The notes: a model not told the origin generated them from the sequence alone. 64,000 nucleotides of DNA from Streptomyces collinus (GCF_031348265.1 NZ_CP133771.1:2418001-2482000); one strand, 5' to 3'. Positions 8,609-18,469 are shown, counted from the first letter of the stretch. Program-made: numbers and translations.

Positions 8609-9997
8609 GTGGCGAACGACGCCAGCACCGTTTTCGACCTAGTGATCCTCGGCGGTGGCAGCGGTGGTTACGCCGCGGCCCTGCGCGGGGCGCAGCTGGG
8701 CCTGGACGTCGCCCTGATCGAGAAGGACAAGGTCGGCGGCACCTGCCTGCACCGGGGATGCATCCCCACCAAGGCCCTGCTGCACGCGGGCGAGATCGCC
8801 GACCAGGCCCGCGAGAGCGAGCAGTTCGGTGTGAAGGCCTCCTTCGAGGGCATCGACATCGCCGGGGTCCACAAGTACAAGGACGGCGTGATCGCGGGCC
8901 TGTACAAGGGCCTGCAGGGGCTCGTCGCCTCCCGGAAGGTGACGTACATCGAGGGTGAGGGCCGTCTGTCCTCCCCCACGTCCGTCGACGTGAACGGCCG
9001 CCGCGTCGAGGGCCGCCACGTCCTGCTCGCGACCGGCTCCGTGCCGAAGTCGCTGCCCGGCCTGGACATCGACGGCAACCGGATCATCTCCTCCGACCAC
9101 GCCCTCGTCCTGGACCGCGTGCCCAAGTCCGCGATCATCCTGGGCGGCGGTGTCATCGGCGTCGAGTTCGCCTCCGCGTGGAAGTCCTTCGGCACCGAGG
9201 TCACGATCGTCGAGGGCCTGAAGCACCTCGTCCCGGTCGAGGACGAGAACTCCTCCAAGCTGCTGGAGCGCTCGTTCCGCAAGCGCGGCATCAAGTTCAA
9301 CCTGGGCACCTTCTTCCAGAAGGCCGAGTACACCCAGGACGGCGTCAAGGTCACCCTCGCCGACGGCAAGGAGTTCGAGGCCGAGGTCCTGCTGGTCGCC
9401 ATCGGCCGCGGCCCGGTCTCCCAGGGCCTGGGCTACGAGGAGCAGGGCGTCGCGATGGACCGCGGCTACGTCCTGGTCGACGAGTACATGCGCACGAACG
9501 TGCCGACCATCTCCGCCGTCGGTGACCTCGTCCCGACCCTCCAGCTCGCGCACGTCGGCTTCGCCGAGGGCATCCTGGTGGCGGAGCGCCTGGCCGGTCT
9601 GAAGACCGTTCCGATCGACTACGACGGTGTCCCGCGGGTGACGTACTGCCACCCGGAGGTCGCCTCCGTGGGTATCACCGAGGCCAAGGCCAAGGAGATC
9701 TACGGCGCGGACAAGGTCGTCGCTCTCAAGTACAACCTCGCGGGCAACGGCAGGAGCAAGATCCTGAACACCGCGGGCGAGATCAAGCTCGTCCAGGTCA
9801 AGGACGGTGCCGTCGTCGGCGTCCACATGGTCGGCGACCGCATGGGCGAGCAGGTCGGCGAAGCCCAGCTGATCTACAACTGGGAGGCGCTGCCCGCCGA
9901 GGTCGCGCAGCTCATCCACGCCCACCCGACCCAGAGCGAGGCGCTCGGCGAGGCCCACCTGGCCCTGGCCGGCAAGCCCCTCCACGCGCACGACTGA
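8609..9997 (+). CDS. lpdA: Dihydrolipoyl dehydrogenase (E3)
   Basis: A 462-residue FAD/NAD flavoprotein that reoxidises dihydrolipoyl groups on the E2 subunits of 2-oxoacid dehydrogenase complexes. Visible are the FAD-binding GGGSGGYAAA at residues 15-24, the redox disulfide in GGTCLHRGCIPTKALL (Cys46 and Cys51), the NAD-binding ILGGGVIGVE, an AIGRGP and AVGDLVPT pair, and the C-terminal His-Glu couple in HAHPTQSEALGEAH. I chose the GTG at 8609 because GGAGG sits 7-11 bases before it and the length equals that of typical E3. An open frame runs further upstream but has no family similarity. sucB follows 63 bp later, so the two are probably one transcript. Confidence 0.95.
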   Translation: MANDASTVFDLVILGGGSGGYAAALRGAQLGLDVALIEKDKVGGTCLHRGCIPTKALLHAGEIADQARESEQFGVKASFEGIDIAGVHKYKDGVIAGLYKGLQGLVASRKVTYIEGEGRLSSPTSVDVNGRRVEGRHVLLATGSVPKSLPGLDIDGNRIISSDHALVLDRVPKSAIILGGGVIGVEFASAWKSFGTEVTIVEGLKHLVPVEDENSSKLLERSFRKRGIKFNLGTFFQKAEYTQDGVKVTLADGKEFEAEVLLVAIGRGPVSQGLGYEEQGVAMDRGYVLVDEYMRTNVPTISAVGDLVPTLQLAHVGFAEGILVAERLAGLKTVPIDYDGVPRVTYCHPEVASVGITEAKAKEIYGADKVVALKYNLAGNGRSKILNTAGEIKLVQVKDGAVVGVHMVGDRMGEQVGEAQLIYNWEALPAEVAQLIHAHPTQSEALGEAHLALAGKPLHAHD

Positions 9998-10060
9998 CCC
10001 CTCGGTCGACACACGCGACGACACAGACTTCCGCACTTTCCGTAAGGAGCAACCGAAACC

Positions 10061-11854
10061 ATGGCGGTTTCCGTAACCCTTCCGGCGCTCGGCGAGAGCG
10101 TCACCGAGGGCACTGTCACCCGCTGGCTGAAGGCCGAGGGCGAGCGCGTCGAGGCCGACGAGCCGCTGCTCGAGGTGTCGACCGACAAGGTCGACACCGA
10201 GATTCCTTCGCCCGCCGCCGGTGTCCTGGCCTCCATCAAGGTCGCCGAGGACGAGACGGTCGAGGTCGGCGCCGAGCTGGCCCTGATCGACGACGGCAGC
10301 GGCGCGCCCGCTGCCGAGTCCGCGCCCGCCGCGGAGCAGGTCGCCGAGCCGGCTCCCGAGCCGGCCGCGGCCGCCCCGTCCACCGAGCAGGCCGCCCCGG
10401 CGGCCGCTCCCTCCGCCGACGCCGCCGCCGGCGGCGGCTCCGCCGAGGGCACGGACGTCGTCCTGCCCGCGCTCGGCGAGTCCGTCACCGAGGGCACCGT
10501 CACCCGCTGGCTGAAGTCGGTCGGTGACACCGTCGAGGCCGACGAGCCGCTGCTTGAGGTGTCGACGGACAAGGTCGACACCGAGATCCCCGCCCCCACC
10601 TCCGGCACGCTGCTGGAGATCGTGGTCGGCGAGGACGAGACCGCCGAGGTCGGCGCCAAGCTCGCCGTCATCGGCGAGGCGGGTGCCGCTCCGGCCGCCG
10701 CCCCCGCGCAGGAGGCCCCGGCCGCCCCGGCCCAGCCCGAGCCCACCCCGGCTCCGGCCCCGGCGCAGCCCGCCCCGGCCCCGCAGGCCCCGTCGGCCCC
10801 GGCCCCGCAGCAGCAGGTCACCCCGGCTCCCGAGCCGGCCCCGGCCGCTCCTGCTCCCGCCCCGGCTCCGGCCCAGGCCCCGGCCGCTCCGGCCGCTCCG
10901 GCCGCCGCCCAGCCCGCCGACGACGGCGCCTACGTGACCCCGCTGGTGCGCAAGCTCGCCGCCGAGCACGGCGTCGACCTGTCGTCCGTCAAGGGCACGG
11001 GTGTCGGCGGCCGTATCCGCAAGCAGGACGTCGTCGCCGCCGCCGAGGCCGCGAAGACCGCCGCCGCCGCCCCGGCCCCCGCCGCTGCCGCCCCGTCGGC
11101 CGCCAAGAAGGCCCCGGTGCTGGAGGCGTCCCCGCTGCGCGGCCAGACCGTCAAGATGCCGCGGATCCGCAAGGTCATCGGCGACAACATGGTCAAGGCC
11201 CTGCACGAGCAGGCCCAGCTGTCCTCGGTCGTCGAGGTCGACGTCACGCGTCTGATGAAGCTGCGCGCCCGTGCCAAGGACGCGTTCGCGTCGCGTGAGG
11301 GCGTCAAGCTCTCGCCGATGCCGTTCTTCGTCAAGGCCGCGGCGCAGGCGCTGAAGGCGCACGCGCCGATCAACGCCAAGATCAACGAGGCCGAGGGGAC
11401 CATCACCTACTTCGACACCGAGAACGTCGGTATCGCGGTGGACTCCGAGAAGGGCCTGATGACCCCGGTCATCAAGAACGCCGGTGACCTCAACCTCGCC
11501 GGTATCGCCAAGGCCACGGCCGACCTGGCGGGCAAGGTCCGCGCCAACAAGATCACCCCGGACGAGCTGTCCGGTGCGACCTTCACCATCTCCAACACCG
11601 GGTCGCGCGGCGCGCTCTTCGACACGATCATCGTGCCGCCGGGCCAGGTCGCGATCCTCGGCATCGGCGCGACGGTCAAGCGCCCCGCCGTCATCGAGAC
11701 GGAGGAGGGCACGGTCATCGGCGTCCGCGACATGACGTACCTGACCCTGTCCTACGACCACCGCCTGGTGGACGGCGCCGACGCCGCCCGCTACCTGACG
11801 GCGGTCAAGGCCATCCTGGAGGCAGGCGAGTTCGAGGTCGAGCTCGGCCTGTAA
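10061..11854 (+). CDS. sucB: Dihydrolipoamide acyltransferase (E2) with two lipoyl domains
   Basis: A 597-residue E2 core subunit. Lipoyl domains lie at about residues 1-78 and 130-207, with the lipoylated lysines in TDKVDTEIP at Lys43 and Lys171. Ala/Pro linkers follow each, and the second is about 80 residues long. A peripheral-subunit-binding domain spans about 290-325, then comes the catalytic domain ending in [15 protein letters not shown] (His567, Asp571). Annotated as succinyltransferase, but in mycobacteria and corynebacteria the orthologue is the pyruvate E2, and aceE lies just downstream here, so it may serve pyruvate dehydrogenase or both. The ATG at 10061 has AAGGAG upstream. A strong terminator follows at 11877. 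Confidence 0.92.
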   Translation: MAVSVTLPALGESVTEGTVTRWLKAEGERVEADEPLLEVSTDKVDTEIPSPAAGVLASIKVAEDETVEVGAELALIDDGSGAPAAESAPAAEQVAEPAPEPAAAAPSTEQAAPAAAPSADAAAGGGSAEGTDVVLPALGESVTEGTVTRWLKSVGDTVEADEPLLEVSTDKVDTEIPAPTSGTLLEIVVGEDETAEVGAKLAVIGEAGAAPAAAPAQEAPAAPAQPEPTPAPAPAQPAPAPQAPSAPAPQQQVTPAPEPAPAAPAPAPAPAQAPAAPAAPAAAQPADDGAYVTPLVRKLAAEHGVDLSSVKGTGVGGRIRKQDVVAAAEAAKTAAAAPAPAAAAPSAAKKAPVLEASPLRGQTVKMPRIRKVIGDNMVKALHEQAQLSSVVEVDVTRLMKLRARAKDAFASREGVKLSPMPFFVKAAAQALKAHAPINAKINEAEGTITYFDTENVGIAVDSEKGLMTPVIKNAGDLNLAGIAKATADLAGKVRANKITPDELSGATFTISNTGSRGALFDTIIVPPGQVAILGIGATVKRPAVIETEEGTVIGVRDMTYLTLSYDHRLVDGADAARYLTAVKAILEAGEFEVELGL

Positions 11855-11876
11855 TCGCCGACCAGCCGCACGCATC

Positions 11877-11909
11877 GGTGCCCCGTCCGGATTTTCCGGA
11901 CGGGGCACC
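11877..11909 (+). terminator. Rho-independent type hairpin after sucB
   Basis: A perfect 14-bp stem (GGTGCCCCGTCCGG with its complement) closes an ATTTT loop, 23 bases after the sucB stop. It should end the lpdA-sucB transcript. As is usual in Streptomyces there is no long T-tract after it. Confidence 0.85.
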
Positions 11910-11917
11910 GTCGTACC

Positions 11918-11947
11918 CAGGGGCGCGGGGAACTGCGCGAGCAACCA
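11918..11947 (-). repeat. Streptomyces intergenic repeat, copy B (reverse orientation)
   Basis: The reverse complement of the element at 8377-8410: on the plus strand GGGGCGCGGGGAACTGCGCG followed by AGCAACCA. Copies A and B thus flank the lpdA-sucB transcription unit in opposite orientation. Confidence 0.7.
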
Positions 11948-12052
11948 CAACCAACCGTCAGTCGAACGACAATCCCACTCCCCCCGTGTAAGTCTCGTCT
12001 CACCTGCACCAAAGCGCCCCCACCCGCCTCACCCGCGGAGCGAACCAGCCGT

Positions 12053-12069
12053 ATTGTCTAAACGTCAAT
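12053..12069 (+). promoter_or_regulatory. Possible promoter/operator of the GntR gene
   Basis: ATTG and CAAT half sites are separated by 9 bases, and the -10-like TCTAAA lies inside. AAGGAG then precedes the ATG at 12088. An autoregulatory site here would be normal for a GntR repressor, but the symmetry is short. Confidence 0.35.
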
Positions 12070-12087
12070 CCCGCGTAAGGAGCCCTC

Positions 12088-12711
12088 ATGACCGCGCCCG
12101 TCATCCACTCGCTCCGCGAGCAGATCCGCGAGCACATCCTGGAGGGGATCATCAGCGGACGCTGGCAGCCGGGTGAGCGGATCGTGGAGCGCCGGATCGC
12201 GACCGAGCTGGAGGTCAGCCAGACCCCGGTCCGCGAGGCCCTGCGCGAGCTGGAGTCGCTGCGTCTGATCGAGTCCGCTCCGAACAAGGGCGTGCGGGTC
12301 CGCAATCTCACGGCCGCCGACCTGGAGGAGAGCTACCCGGTCCGGGCCGGCCTGGAGGCCATCGCCGCCGAGCTGGCCGCCCAGGGCCTCGCGGAGGACT
12401 GCTCGGCTCTGGAGCCCCACGTCAGCGCCCTGTACGAGGCCGACCGCGTCTCCGACGGCACGGCCCAGGTCCGCCACACCGTCGCCTTCCACCGCGAACT
12501 CGTGCGCGCCGCGGGCAATTCCGTCCTGCTGCACACCTGGGAAGGCCTCGGCATCGAGGTGTTCACGGCCCTGTCGATCCGCTGGCTGGGCACCCAGCAG
12601 CAGTCGTACGCGGAGGAGCACGAGGAGCTGGTCGCCGCGTTCAAGCGCCGCGACCCGCGCATCGCCGAGCTCGTGAAGGCCCACGTGCTGGGCTGCGCGC
12701 CCCGGGCGTGA
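12088..12711 (+). CDS. GntR-family regulator, FCD (FadR-type) subfamily
   Basis: A 207-residue regulator. The N-terminal winged helix (residues 1-75) contains GRWQPGERIVERRIATELEV and the recognition segment SQTPVREALRELESLRLIE. The remaining all-helical part is an FCD effector domain, with a His/Asp-rich pattern (VRHTVAFHRELV) that may bind a metal-carboxylate ligand. It lies directly upstream of aceE on the same strand, with a perfect palindrome over the aceE promoter at 12843-12859. By analogy with PdhR it may control pyruvate dehydrogenase E1 in response to a small organic acid. That role is inference. The start ATG has AAGGAG about 6 bases upstream. Confidence 0.9.
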   Translation: MTAPVIHSLREQIREHILEGIISGRWQPGERIVERRIATELEVSQTPVREALRELESLRLIESAPNKGVRVRNLTAADLEESYPVRAGLEAIAAELAAQGLAEDCSALEPHVSALYEADRVSDGTAQVRHTVAFHRELVRAAGNSVLLHTWEGLGIEVFTALSIRWLGTQQQSYAEEHEELVAAFKRRDPRIAELVKAHVLGCAPRA

Positions 12712-12841
12712 CACCCGAGCACCCCCGCGCTCAAACGCCTCCGACCTGCGAAAACCGCCCGATAGACAGTCACCGCGTGCCATCACCCAAGGCACCCCGT
12801 GCCTATTTTCTCGTGATCAAGAGGTTTTGCCCCTCAACCCT

Positions 12842-12871
12842 TTGATCGATCATCGATCAGCGGGTTACAGT
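12842..12871 (+). promoter_or_regulatory. Predicted aceE promoter overlapped by a palindromic operator
   Basis: TTGATC (12842-12847) and TACAGT (12866-12871), 18 bases apart, look like a vegetative promoter. The perfect 17-base palindrome TGATCGATCATCGATCA (12843-12859) covers the -35 element and part of the spacer, which is where a repressor would block polymerase. The adjacent GntR protein is the obvious candidate ligand. Confidence 0.6.
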
Positions 12872-12978
12872 CGCCGACGGGCTTCCACCAGAGCCTCACG
12901 CCCTGTCCTGCCAAAGACAAAGGGCACCCCCGATCCCCTTATGTGAGGGAACCCCCTTCGACTGAGGAAGGCGGCGAC

Positions 12979-15681
12979 ATGACCGACCCCAACGCCATCC
13001 AGCCGAGCGAGCTCGACCAGCTCCCCGACCGGGACCCGGAGGAGACCGCCGAATGGCAGGCCTCCCTGGACGCGGTCACCAAGGCTGCCGGGCCGCACCG
13101 TGCCGCATACCTGATGCGCCGCACGCTGGAGCGCGCCGAGGGCGCCGGCATCGCGCTGCCGAAGCTCCTCGAAACCGACTACGTCAACTCCATCCCCACC
13201 TCCGCCGAGCCGGCCGTGCCCGGTGACGAGGCGCTGGAGCAGCGGATCACCGCGTGGAACCGGTGGAACGCGGCCGCGATGGTGACCCGGGGCAGCAAGT
13301 ACGGCGTCGGCGGCCACATCGCCACCTTCGCCTCCGCGGCCTGGCTGTACGAGACGGGCTTCAACCACTTCTTCAAGGGCAAAGAGGCCGACGGCTCCGG
13401 CGACCAGCTCTACATCCAGGGCCACGCCTCCCCCGGCATCTACGCCCGCGCGTTCCTCGACGGCCGTCTGAACGAGGAGCAGCTCGACAACTTCCGCCGG
13501 GAGGCGGGCGGCAACGGCCTGCCCTCCTACCCGCACCCGCGCCGGCTGCCCTGGCTGTGGGAGTTCCCGACCGTTTCCATGGGCCTCGGCCCGCTGTCGG
13601 CGATCTACCAGGCGCGCTTCAACCGCTACCTGGCCAACCGCGGCATCAAGGACACCGCCGGTTCGCACGTGTGGGCGTTCCTCGGTGACGGCGAGATGGA
13701 CGAGCCCGAGTCGACGGCGGCCCTCGCGCTGGCGGCCCGTGAGGAGCTGGACAACCTCACGTTCGTCATCAACTGCAACCTGCAGCGCCTCGACGGCCCG
13801 GTCCGCGCCAACTTCAAGATCGTGCAGGAGCTGGAGGCCCAGTTCCGCGGGGCCGGCTGGAACGTCGTGAAGACGCTGTGGGGCACGGCCTGGGACGAGC
13901 TGTTCCGGCTGGACACCACGGGCGCGCTCGTACGCCGCCTGCGTCAGGTACCGGACGCGCAGATCCAGACGTACCAGACCCGCGACGCGGCCTACATCCG
14001 CCAGGACTTCTTCGGCGGCGACCCGGCGCTCGTGGAGATGGCGAAGCTGCTGAGCGACGACAAGATCCTGGAGTGCTTCCACCTCTCGCGCGGTGGTCAC
14101 GAGGCCCGCAAGGTGTTCGCCGCGTACAAGGCGGCCGTCGAGCACAAGGGCGCGCCGACGGTGATCCTGGCCCAGACGGTCAAGGGCCACACCCTCGGCG
14201 AGGGCTTCGCGTCGAAGAACGCCAACCACCAGATGAAGAAGCTCTCGGTGGACGAGTTCAAGAACATGCGCGACCTGCTCGAACTGCCGATCAAGGACAG
14301 CGACTTCGTCGACGGCGTGGTGCCCTACGGCCACCCGGGCGCCGACTCCCCCGAGGTCCGCTACCTCCAGGAGCGGCGTGCCGCCCTCGGCGGTCCGGCC
14401 CCGGCCCGCCGGGTGCACCCGGTCGCCCCGCTGCCCGCCCCGGCGGAGAAGGCGTTCGCCTCCTTCGACAAGGGCTCCGGCTCGCAGAACGTGGCCACCA
14501 CCATGGCGTTCGTCCGTCTGGTCAAGGACCTGGTCCGCGACAAGGAGACGGGCAAGCGCTGGGTGCCGATCGTCCCGGACGAGGCGCGCACCTTCGGCAT
14601 GGAGTCGCTGTTCCCCTCGCTCGGCATCTACTCGCCGAAGGGCCAGACGTACGAGCCGGTCGACCGCGACCAGCTGATGTACTACAAGGAGGCCAAGAAC
14701 GGCCAGATCCTCAACGAGGGGATCACCGAGGCCGGTTCGATGGCCGACTTCATCGCCGCTTCGACGTCGTACGCGACGCACGGCGAGGCGATGATCCCGT
14801 TCTACATCTTCTACTCGATGTTCGGCTGGCAGCGCACGGCCGACCAGATGTGGCAGCTCGGCGACCAGCTCGGCCGCGGCTTCCTCGTCGGCGCCACGGC
14901 CGGCCGCACGACGCTGACGGGCGAGGGCCTGCAGCACGCCGACGGCCACTCCCCCGTGATCGCGGCGACGAACCCGGCGGCGCTGTCGTACGACCCGGCG
15001 TTCGCCTACGAGGTCGCGACGATCGTCAAGGACGGTCTGCGCCGGATGTACGGCGAGGCGGCCCCGGGTGAGGACCAGAACGTCTTCTACTACCTGACCG
15101 TCTACAACGAGCCGCTGCCGCAGCCCGCGAAGCCGTCCGTCGCCGGTGTCGACGAGGGCATCGTCAAGGGCCTGTACCGCTTCAACACGGCGGAGTCGGC
15201 GGGCATCACGCCCCCGGCGAACGCCCCGCGGATCCAGCTGCTCGGCTCCGGTACGGCGATCCACTGGGCGCTCAAGGCGCAGCAGTTGCTCGCCGAGGAG
15301 TGGGACGTTGCGGCCGACGTGTGGTCGGCGACGTCCTGGAGCGAGCTGCGCCGGGACGCCCTGGAGGCGGACGAGGCGCTGCTGCGCGGCGAGGAGCGGG
15401 TGCCGTTCGTGCGGCAGGCGCTCCAGGGTGCCGAGGGCCCGGTGCTGGCGGTCTCCGACTACATGCGCCAGGTCCCGGACCAGATCGCGCAGTGGGTCGA
15501 GCAGGACTGGTCCTCGCTGGGCGCCGACGGCTTCGGCCTCTCGGACACCCGTGAGGCGGCCCGCCGCCACTTCGGCGTCGACGCCGAGTCGATCGTCGTC
15601 GCGGCCCTGGCCCAGCTCGCGCGGCGCGGCGAGGTCAAGGCGGCGTCCGTGAAGGAAGCGCGCGAGAAGTACGGTCTGTGA
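12979..15681 (+). CDS. aceE: Pyruvate dehydrogenase E1 component, homodimeric type
   Basis: A 900-residue thiamine-diphosphate enzyme that decarboxylates pyruvate and acetylates the E2 lipoyl groups. It has the single-chain E1 layout: [18 protein letters not shown] and [16 protein letters not shown] in the N-terminal part, the ThDP/Mg motif [10 protein letters not shown] with the closing NCNLQRLDG, and a pyrimidine-domain half with [11 protein letters not shown] and [13 protein letters not shown] chose the ATG at 12979, preceded by GAAGGCGG. A GTG at 12943 would add 12 residues. No E2 gene is adjacent, so it presumably uses the upstream E2 and LpdA. A 12-bp hairpin 40 bases after the stop ends the transcript. 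Confidence 0.95.
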   Translation: MTDPNAIQPSELDQLPDRDPEETAEWQASLDAVTKAAGPHRAAYLMRRTLERAEGAGIALPKLLETDYVNSIPTSAEPAVPGDEALEQRITAWNRWNAAAMVTRGSKYGVGGHIATFASAAWLYETGFNHFFKGKEADGSGDQLYIQGHASPGIYARAFLDGRLNEEQLDNFRREAGGNGLPSYPHPRRLPWLWEFPTVSMGLGPLSAIYQARFNRYLANRGIKDTAGSHVWAFLGDGEMDEPESTAALALAAREELDNLTFVINCNLQRLDGPVRANFKIVQELEAQFRGAGWNVVKTLWGTAWDELFRLDTTGALVRRLRQVPDAQIQTYQTRDAAYIRQDFFGGDPALVEMAKLLSDDKILECFHLSRGGHEARKVFAAYKAAVEHKGAPTVILAQTVKGHTLGEGFASKNANHQMKKLSVDEFKNMRDLLELPIKDSDFVDGVVPYGHPGADSPEVRYLQERRAALGGPAPARRVHPVAPLPAPAEKAFASFDKGSGSQNVATTMAFVRLVKDLVRDKETGKRWVPIVPDEARTFGMESLFPSLGIYSPKGQTYEPVDRDQLMYYKEAKNGQILNEGITEAGSMADFIAASTSYATHGEAMIPFYIFYSMFGWQRTADQMWQLGDQLGRGFLVGATAGRTTLTGEGLQHADGHSPVIAATNPAALSYDPAFAYEVATIVKDGLRRMYGEAAPGEDQNVFYYLTVYNEPLPQPAKPSVAGVDEGIVKGLYRFNTAESAGITPPANAPRIQLLGSGTAIHWALKAQQLLAEEWDVAADVWSATSWSELRRDALEADEALLRGEERVPFVRQALQGAEGPVLAVSDYMRQVPDQIAQWVEQDWSSLGADGFGLSDTREAARRHFGVDAESIVVAALAQLARRGEVKAASVKEAREKYGL

Positions 15682-15720
15682 GGACCGGTGATCGGTAAGG
15701 TCCCCAGGGACCGGTGATCG

Positions 15721-15748
15721 GCAGGCCCCCGCTGTGGCGGGGGCCTGC
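15721..15748 (+). terminator. Hairpin terminator after aceE
   Basis: A perfect 12-bp stem GCAGGCCCCCGC with a TGTG loop. It is preceded by two direct copies of GACCGGTGATCGG between the aceE stop and the stem. Confidence 0.85.
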
Positions 15749-15762
15749 TGCATGATGTGGCC

Positions 15763-16749
15763 ATGCGTGCTGCCCGGCTGATCAAGATGGTGCTGCTGCT
15801 CCAGTCCCGGCCTTCCATGACCGCCGCCGAACTCGCCGGTGAGCTGGAGGTGTCGGAGCGGACGATCACCCGGGACGCCCAGGCGCTGTCGGAGGCGGGC
15901 GTGCCGGTGTACGCGGACCGCGGGCGGGCCGGTGGGTACCGGCTGGTCGGCGGGTACCGGACGCGGCTGACCGGGCTGCACCGCGGTGAGGCCGAGGCGC
16001 TGTTCCTGTCCGGGGTGCCGGGGGCACTGCGGGAGATGGGGCTGGAGGACGCGGCCTCGGCGGCTCGGCTGAAGGTGTCGGCGGCGCTGCTGCCGTCCCT
16101 CAGGGACGCTTCCAGGTCGGCCGCCCAGCGGTTCCATCTGGACGCGCCGAACTGGTTCAAGGAGCCGAAGACGCCGGCCCTGCTGCCCGCCGTCGCCGAC
16201 GCGGTGTGGGACGACCGGCGGATCGGCGCCCGCTACCGGCGCGAGGAGGACGAGGTCGTCCGGGAGCTGGAGCCGTACGGGCTCGTGCTGAAGGCGGGCG
16301 TCTGGTACCTGTGCGCGCGGGTGGCCCGGGGCGGGTCCTTCCGGGTGTACCGGATCGACCGGTTCACAGCGGTGGACGCGGACGGTGAGCGCTTCGAGCG
16401 GGAGCCGGACTTCGACCTGCCCGCGTTCTGGGAGGAGCGGGCGGAGCAGTTCGCGCGGTCCATCCTGCGGACGCGGGTCGTGGTGCGGCTGTCCCCCGAC
16501 GGCGTGCGCGCACTGCCGTACGCCCTGGACGCGCTGACCGCCCGGGAGGCCTTGGCGGACGCGGGCGCCCCGGACGAGGGCGGCTGGGTGACGGTGGACC
16601 TGCCGGTGGAGTCCGAGGAGGTCGCGCACACCCAGCTGGCGGCGCTGGGCCCGGAGGCGGAGGTGCTGGAGCCGGCGGGTCTGCGCGAGCGGTTCGCCGC
16701 CGACGCGGCGCGGCTGGCCCGGCTCTACCGGCCCGAGCGCGGCGCATAA
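15763..16749 (+). CDS. YafY-type HTH/WYL-domain transcriptional regulator
   Basis: A 328-residue protein. The N-terminal helix-turn-helix (residues 1-60) reads MRAARLIKMVLLLQSRP and LEVSERTITRDAQALSEAGVPVY. It is followed by a GYR wing, and from about residue 135 a WYL domain with a KAGVWYLCARV core and a FRVYRIDRFT segment. WYL proteins usually sense a ligand or nucleic acid and often control DNA-damage or defence genes, but many act on unknown targets. I prefer the ATG at 15763, although a GTG lies two codons upstream. It begins just after the aceE terminator and has no obvious partner gene. Confidence 0.88.
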   Translation: MRAARLIKMVLLLQSRPSMTAAELAGELEVSERTITRDAQALSEAGVPVYADRGRAGGYRLVGGYRTRLTGLHRGEAEALFLSGVPGALREMGLEDAASAARLKVSAALLPSLRDASRSAAQRFHLDAPNWFKEPKTPALLPAVADAVWDDRRIGARYRREEDEVVRELEPYGLVLKAGVWYLCARVARGGSFRVYRIDRFTAVDADGERFEREPDFDLPAFWEERAEQFARSILRTRVVVRLSPDGVRALPYALDALTAREALADAGAPDEGGWVTVDLPVESEEVAHTQLAALGPEAEVLEPAGLRERFAADAARLARLYRPERGA

Positions 16750-16771
16750 CGATCCCGCGCACTCCGGGTGC

Positions 16772-16790
16772 GGCCCTGTGCCCCAGGGCC
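16772..16790 (+). terminator. Short hairpin between the WYL and DUF4240-type genes
   Basis: A 7-bp perfect stem, GGCCCTG with CAGGGCC, around a TGCCC loop. It is weak and could be a terminator for the WYL gene or chance. Confidence 0.4.
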
Positions 16791-16805
16791 GATGCTTGAC
16801 CCGTG

Positions 16806-17324
16806 ATGGACGAGACGGAGTTCTGGGAGCTGGTGGACGACGCCCGGGAGGCTGCCGAAGGCGACCCGGAGGAGCAGGCCGACCTGCTCGTGGACCGGCT
16901 CGCCCAGCTGGACCCGGACTCGGTCCTGGACTTCGCCCGGCACTTCGAGTCCCGTTACAACCGCGCCTACCGCTGGGACCTGTGGGGCGCCGCCTGGGTG
17001 CTGCTCGACGGGGCGAGCGACGACGCCTTCGACTTCTTCCGGTGCTGGCTGATCGGCCAGGGCCGCGAGGTGTTCGAGGGCGCCGTGCACGACCCGGACG
17101 CGCTCGCCGGTCTGCTGGACGACTTCGACGAGGAGATCGACGGCGACGGCGAGGAGCTGGGTTACGCGGCGGACGAGGCCTACGAACAGCTCACCGGGGT
17201 GGTCGCGCCCGACCTGGAGATCGCCCCGGCGCCCCCGGAGCCGGAGGGCACGCCGCTGAACTTCGAGAACGAGGCGCTGCTCGCCGAGCGCTACCCCCGG
17301 CTGTGGGAGCGCTTCAGGGGCTGA
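16806..17324 (+). CDS. DUF4240-type protein
   Basis: A 172-residue acidic, soluble protein beginning MDETEFWELVDDAREAA and continuing with FESRYNRAYRWDLWGAAW and DDAFDFFRCWLIGQGR. This arrangement is typical of DUF4240 proteins, which are common in Streptomyces and have no known activity. I chose ATG 16806 over a GTG one codon earlier. It ends one base before the stop codon of the convergent small membrane protein, so transcription from the two sides must collide or share a terminator that I cannot see. Confidence 0.8.
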   Translation: MDETEFWELVDDAREAAEGDPEEQADLLVDRLAQLDPDSVLDFARHFESRYNRAYRWDLWGAAWVLLDGASDDAFDFFRCWLIGQGREVFEGAVHDPDALAGLLDDFDEEIDGDGEELGYAADEAYEQLTGVVAPDLEIAPAPPEPEGTPLNFENEALLAERYPRLWERFRG

Positions 17325-17552
17325 TCAGGCGACCCGTCGGCGGCTCGCGTCGGACGGTATGTACGCCTGCGTCTGATCGGCCCGCACCGCGTGGTGCATC
17401 GGAGCGGCGTTGGCCTGGTCGAGGGCGCAGGCGGTGACCGCGGCCGGGCCCAGGACGACGGTGACCGCCGCGCAGAGCACCGCCCAGGGGCCCCGGGTGC
17501 TCCCCGTCCGCACGTCCGTGTGCCCCGGGGTCTTCGTACGACCGTCGTTCAT
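17325..17552 (-). CDS. Small putative secreted or membrane protein
   Basis: A 75-residue ORF with one hydrophobic segment (GPWAVLCAAVTVVLGPAAVTA) after about 20 polar residues, then a polar tail ending DASRRRVA. It could be a signal-anchored or secreted peptide. The ATG at 17552 has GGGGA about 5 bases upstream. It lies 53 bp downstream of the amidase on the same strand and may be its co-transcribed partner. I do not recognise a family. Confidence 0.55.
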   Translation of the reverse strand: MNDGRTKTPGHTDVRTGSTRGPWAVLCAAVTVVLGPAAVTACALDQANAAPMHHAVRADQTQAYIPSDASRRRVA

Positions 17553-17605
17553 GGTCCCCGCCTTCGGTCGGCTGTCTGTGGGGACGACCGTAGGGGGCCG
17601 GGATC

Positions 17606-18469
17606 TCAGGACGCTGCGCGTTCGCTGTGGCCTCGCTGTGGTCCGTCCGGTCGGCCCTGGAGGCGGGCCGCGAGCTGTCTGATCTCGGGCAGGCGGGCGT
17701 GCAGGGCGGCGCCCGGGCAGCTGGTCATGTAGCCGTCGTTGTGGCCGGCGAGGGCGGGCAGCCGGGCGGTGGAGCCGGCCGCGTACCGGCTCAGGCCGTT
17801 GCTGGAGACGAGGCGGACGTCCGCGCGCGGGTCGGTGCCCGTCAGGCCCAGTTTCCAGGCGGACAGCGCGGCGATCGCCCGGATCATGGGCTGCGGGACG
17901 GGCATGCCCTCGGTGAAGGTGCCGAGGGCGGCGATGCCCGTGGTGCGGTGGTTGAAGCCCTGGGTGTGGGCGCCGGTGACGGCGCGTTCCACGCCCCCGG
18001 CGCGGCCCTCGTAGACGGTGCCGCAGCGGTCGACGACGAAGTTGTAGCCGATGTCGTCCCAGTCGCGGGTGCCGGTCTGGCCGGTGTAGAGGTCCCGGAT
18101 GATGCGGGGCGCGTCGGCGCAGTCGTAGCCGTTGGGCGAGTCGGTGTGGTGGACGAAGACGGCGAGGACCCGGTCGTCGTAGCGCGGGCGGGGCTGCGCG
18201 CGGGCGGCGTCGCCCAGCCAGTGCGCCCTCGGCACGACGGGCGGGCGCGGGGCGCTGTAGGGCGTGGCTTCGGAGCGGGGCGGGGCGGCGCGGGAGCCGG
18301 TCTCGGCGGCGTTCTCGACGCCGTGGGCGCACAGGACCAGCGCCACGACGGCGGCGACGCCCGGCAGGCAGCCGAGCAGGAGCCGGGCCGCGCGCGGCAG
18401 ACCGGCTGTGCCGGGTGTCCCGTCGGCGGAGTGCCTGCGTGCGCCCCGCCGTCTTCGGAAGACACGCAT
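17606..18469 (-). CDS. Peptidoglycan-recognition-type N-acetylmuramoyl-L-alanine amidase
   Basis: A 287-residue protein. An N-terminal basic stretch and a hydrophobic segment (LLLGCLPGVAAVVALVLCA) suggest membrane anchoring or secretion. The amidase_2/PGRP domain follows, with VPRAHWLG, FVHHTDSPNGYDC, DIGYNFVVDRCGTVYEGR, GAHTQGFNHRTTGIA and the late AGHNDGYMTSCPG. The His and Cys residues in HHTDS and TSCPG are the expected zinc ligands. It would cleave the amide link between muramic acid and the stem peptide outside the membrane. I chose the ATG at 18469. A longer reading to 18538 adds residues with no family match. It is divergent from the MarP-like gene with 191 bp between. Confidence 0.9.
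   Translation of the reverse strand: MRVFRRRRGARRHSADGTPGTAGLPRAARLLLGCLPGVAAVVALVLCAHGVENAAETGSRAAPPRSEATPYSAPRPPVVPRAHWLGDAARAQPRPRYDDRVLAVFVHHTDSPNGYDCADAPRIIRDLYTGQTGTRDWDDIGYNFVVDRCGTVYEGRAGGVERAVTGAHTQGFNHRTTGIAALGTFTEGMPVPQPMIRAIAALSAWKLGLTGTDPRADVRLVSSNGLSRYAAGSTARLPALAGHNDGYMTSCPGAALHARLPEIRQLAARLQGRPDGPQRGHSERAAS

Noticed and set aside
10680..10925. Repetitive C-rich DNA in sucB as a genetic repeat element
   Set aside because: It encodes the Ala/Pro interdomain linker usual for E2 proteins.
8639..11950. A 1103-codon minus-strand open frame opposite lpdA and sucB
   Set aside because: It is antisense to two certain genes, has Gly/Arg/Leu/Asp composition typical of shadow frames, and starts inside an intergenic repeat.
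12865..16629. A 1254-codon minus-strand open frame opposite aceE and the WYL gene
   Set aside because: Shadow of strongly coding plus-strand genes. No domain or ribosome site is visible.
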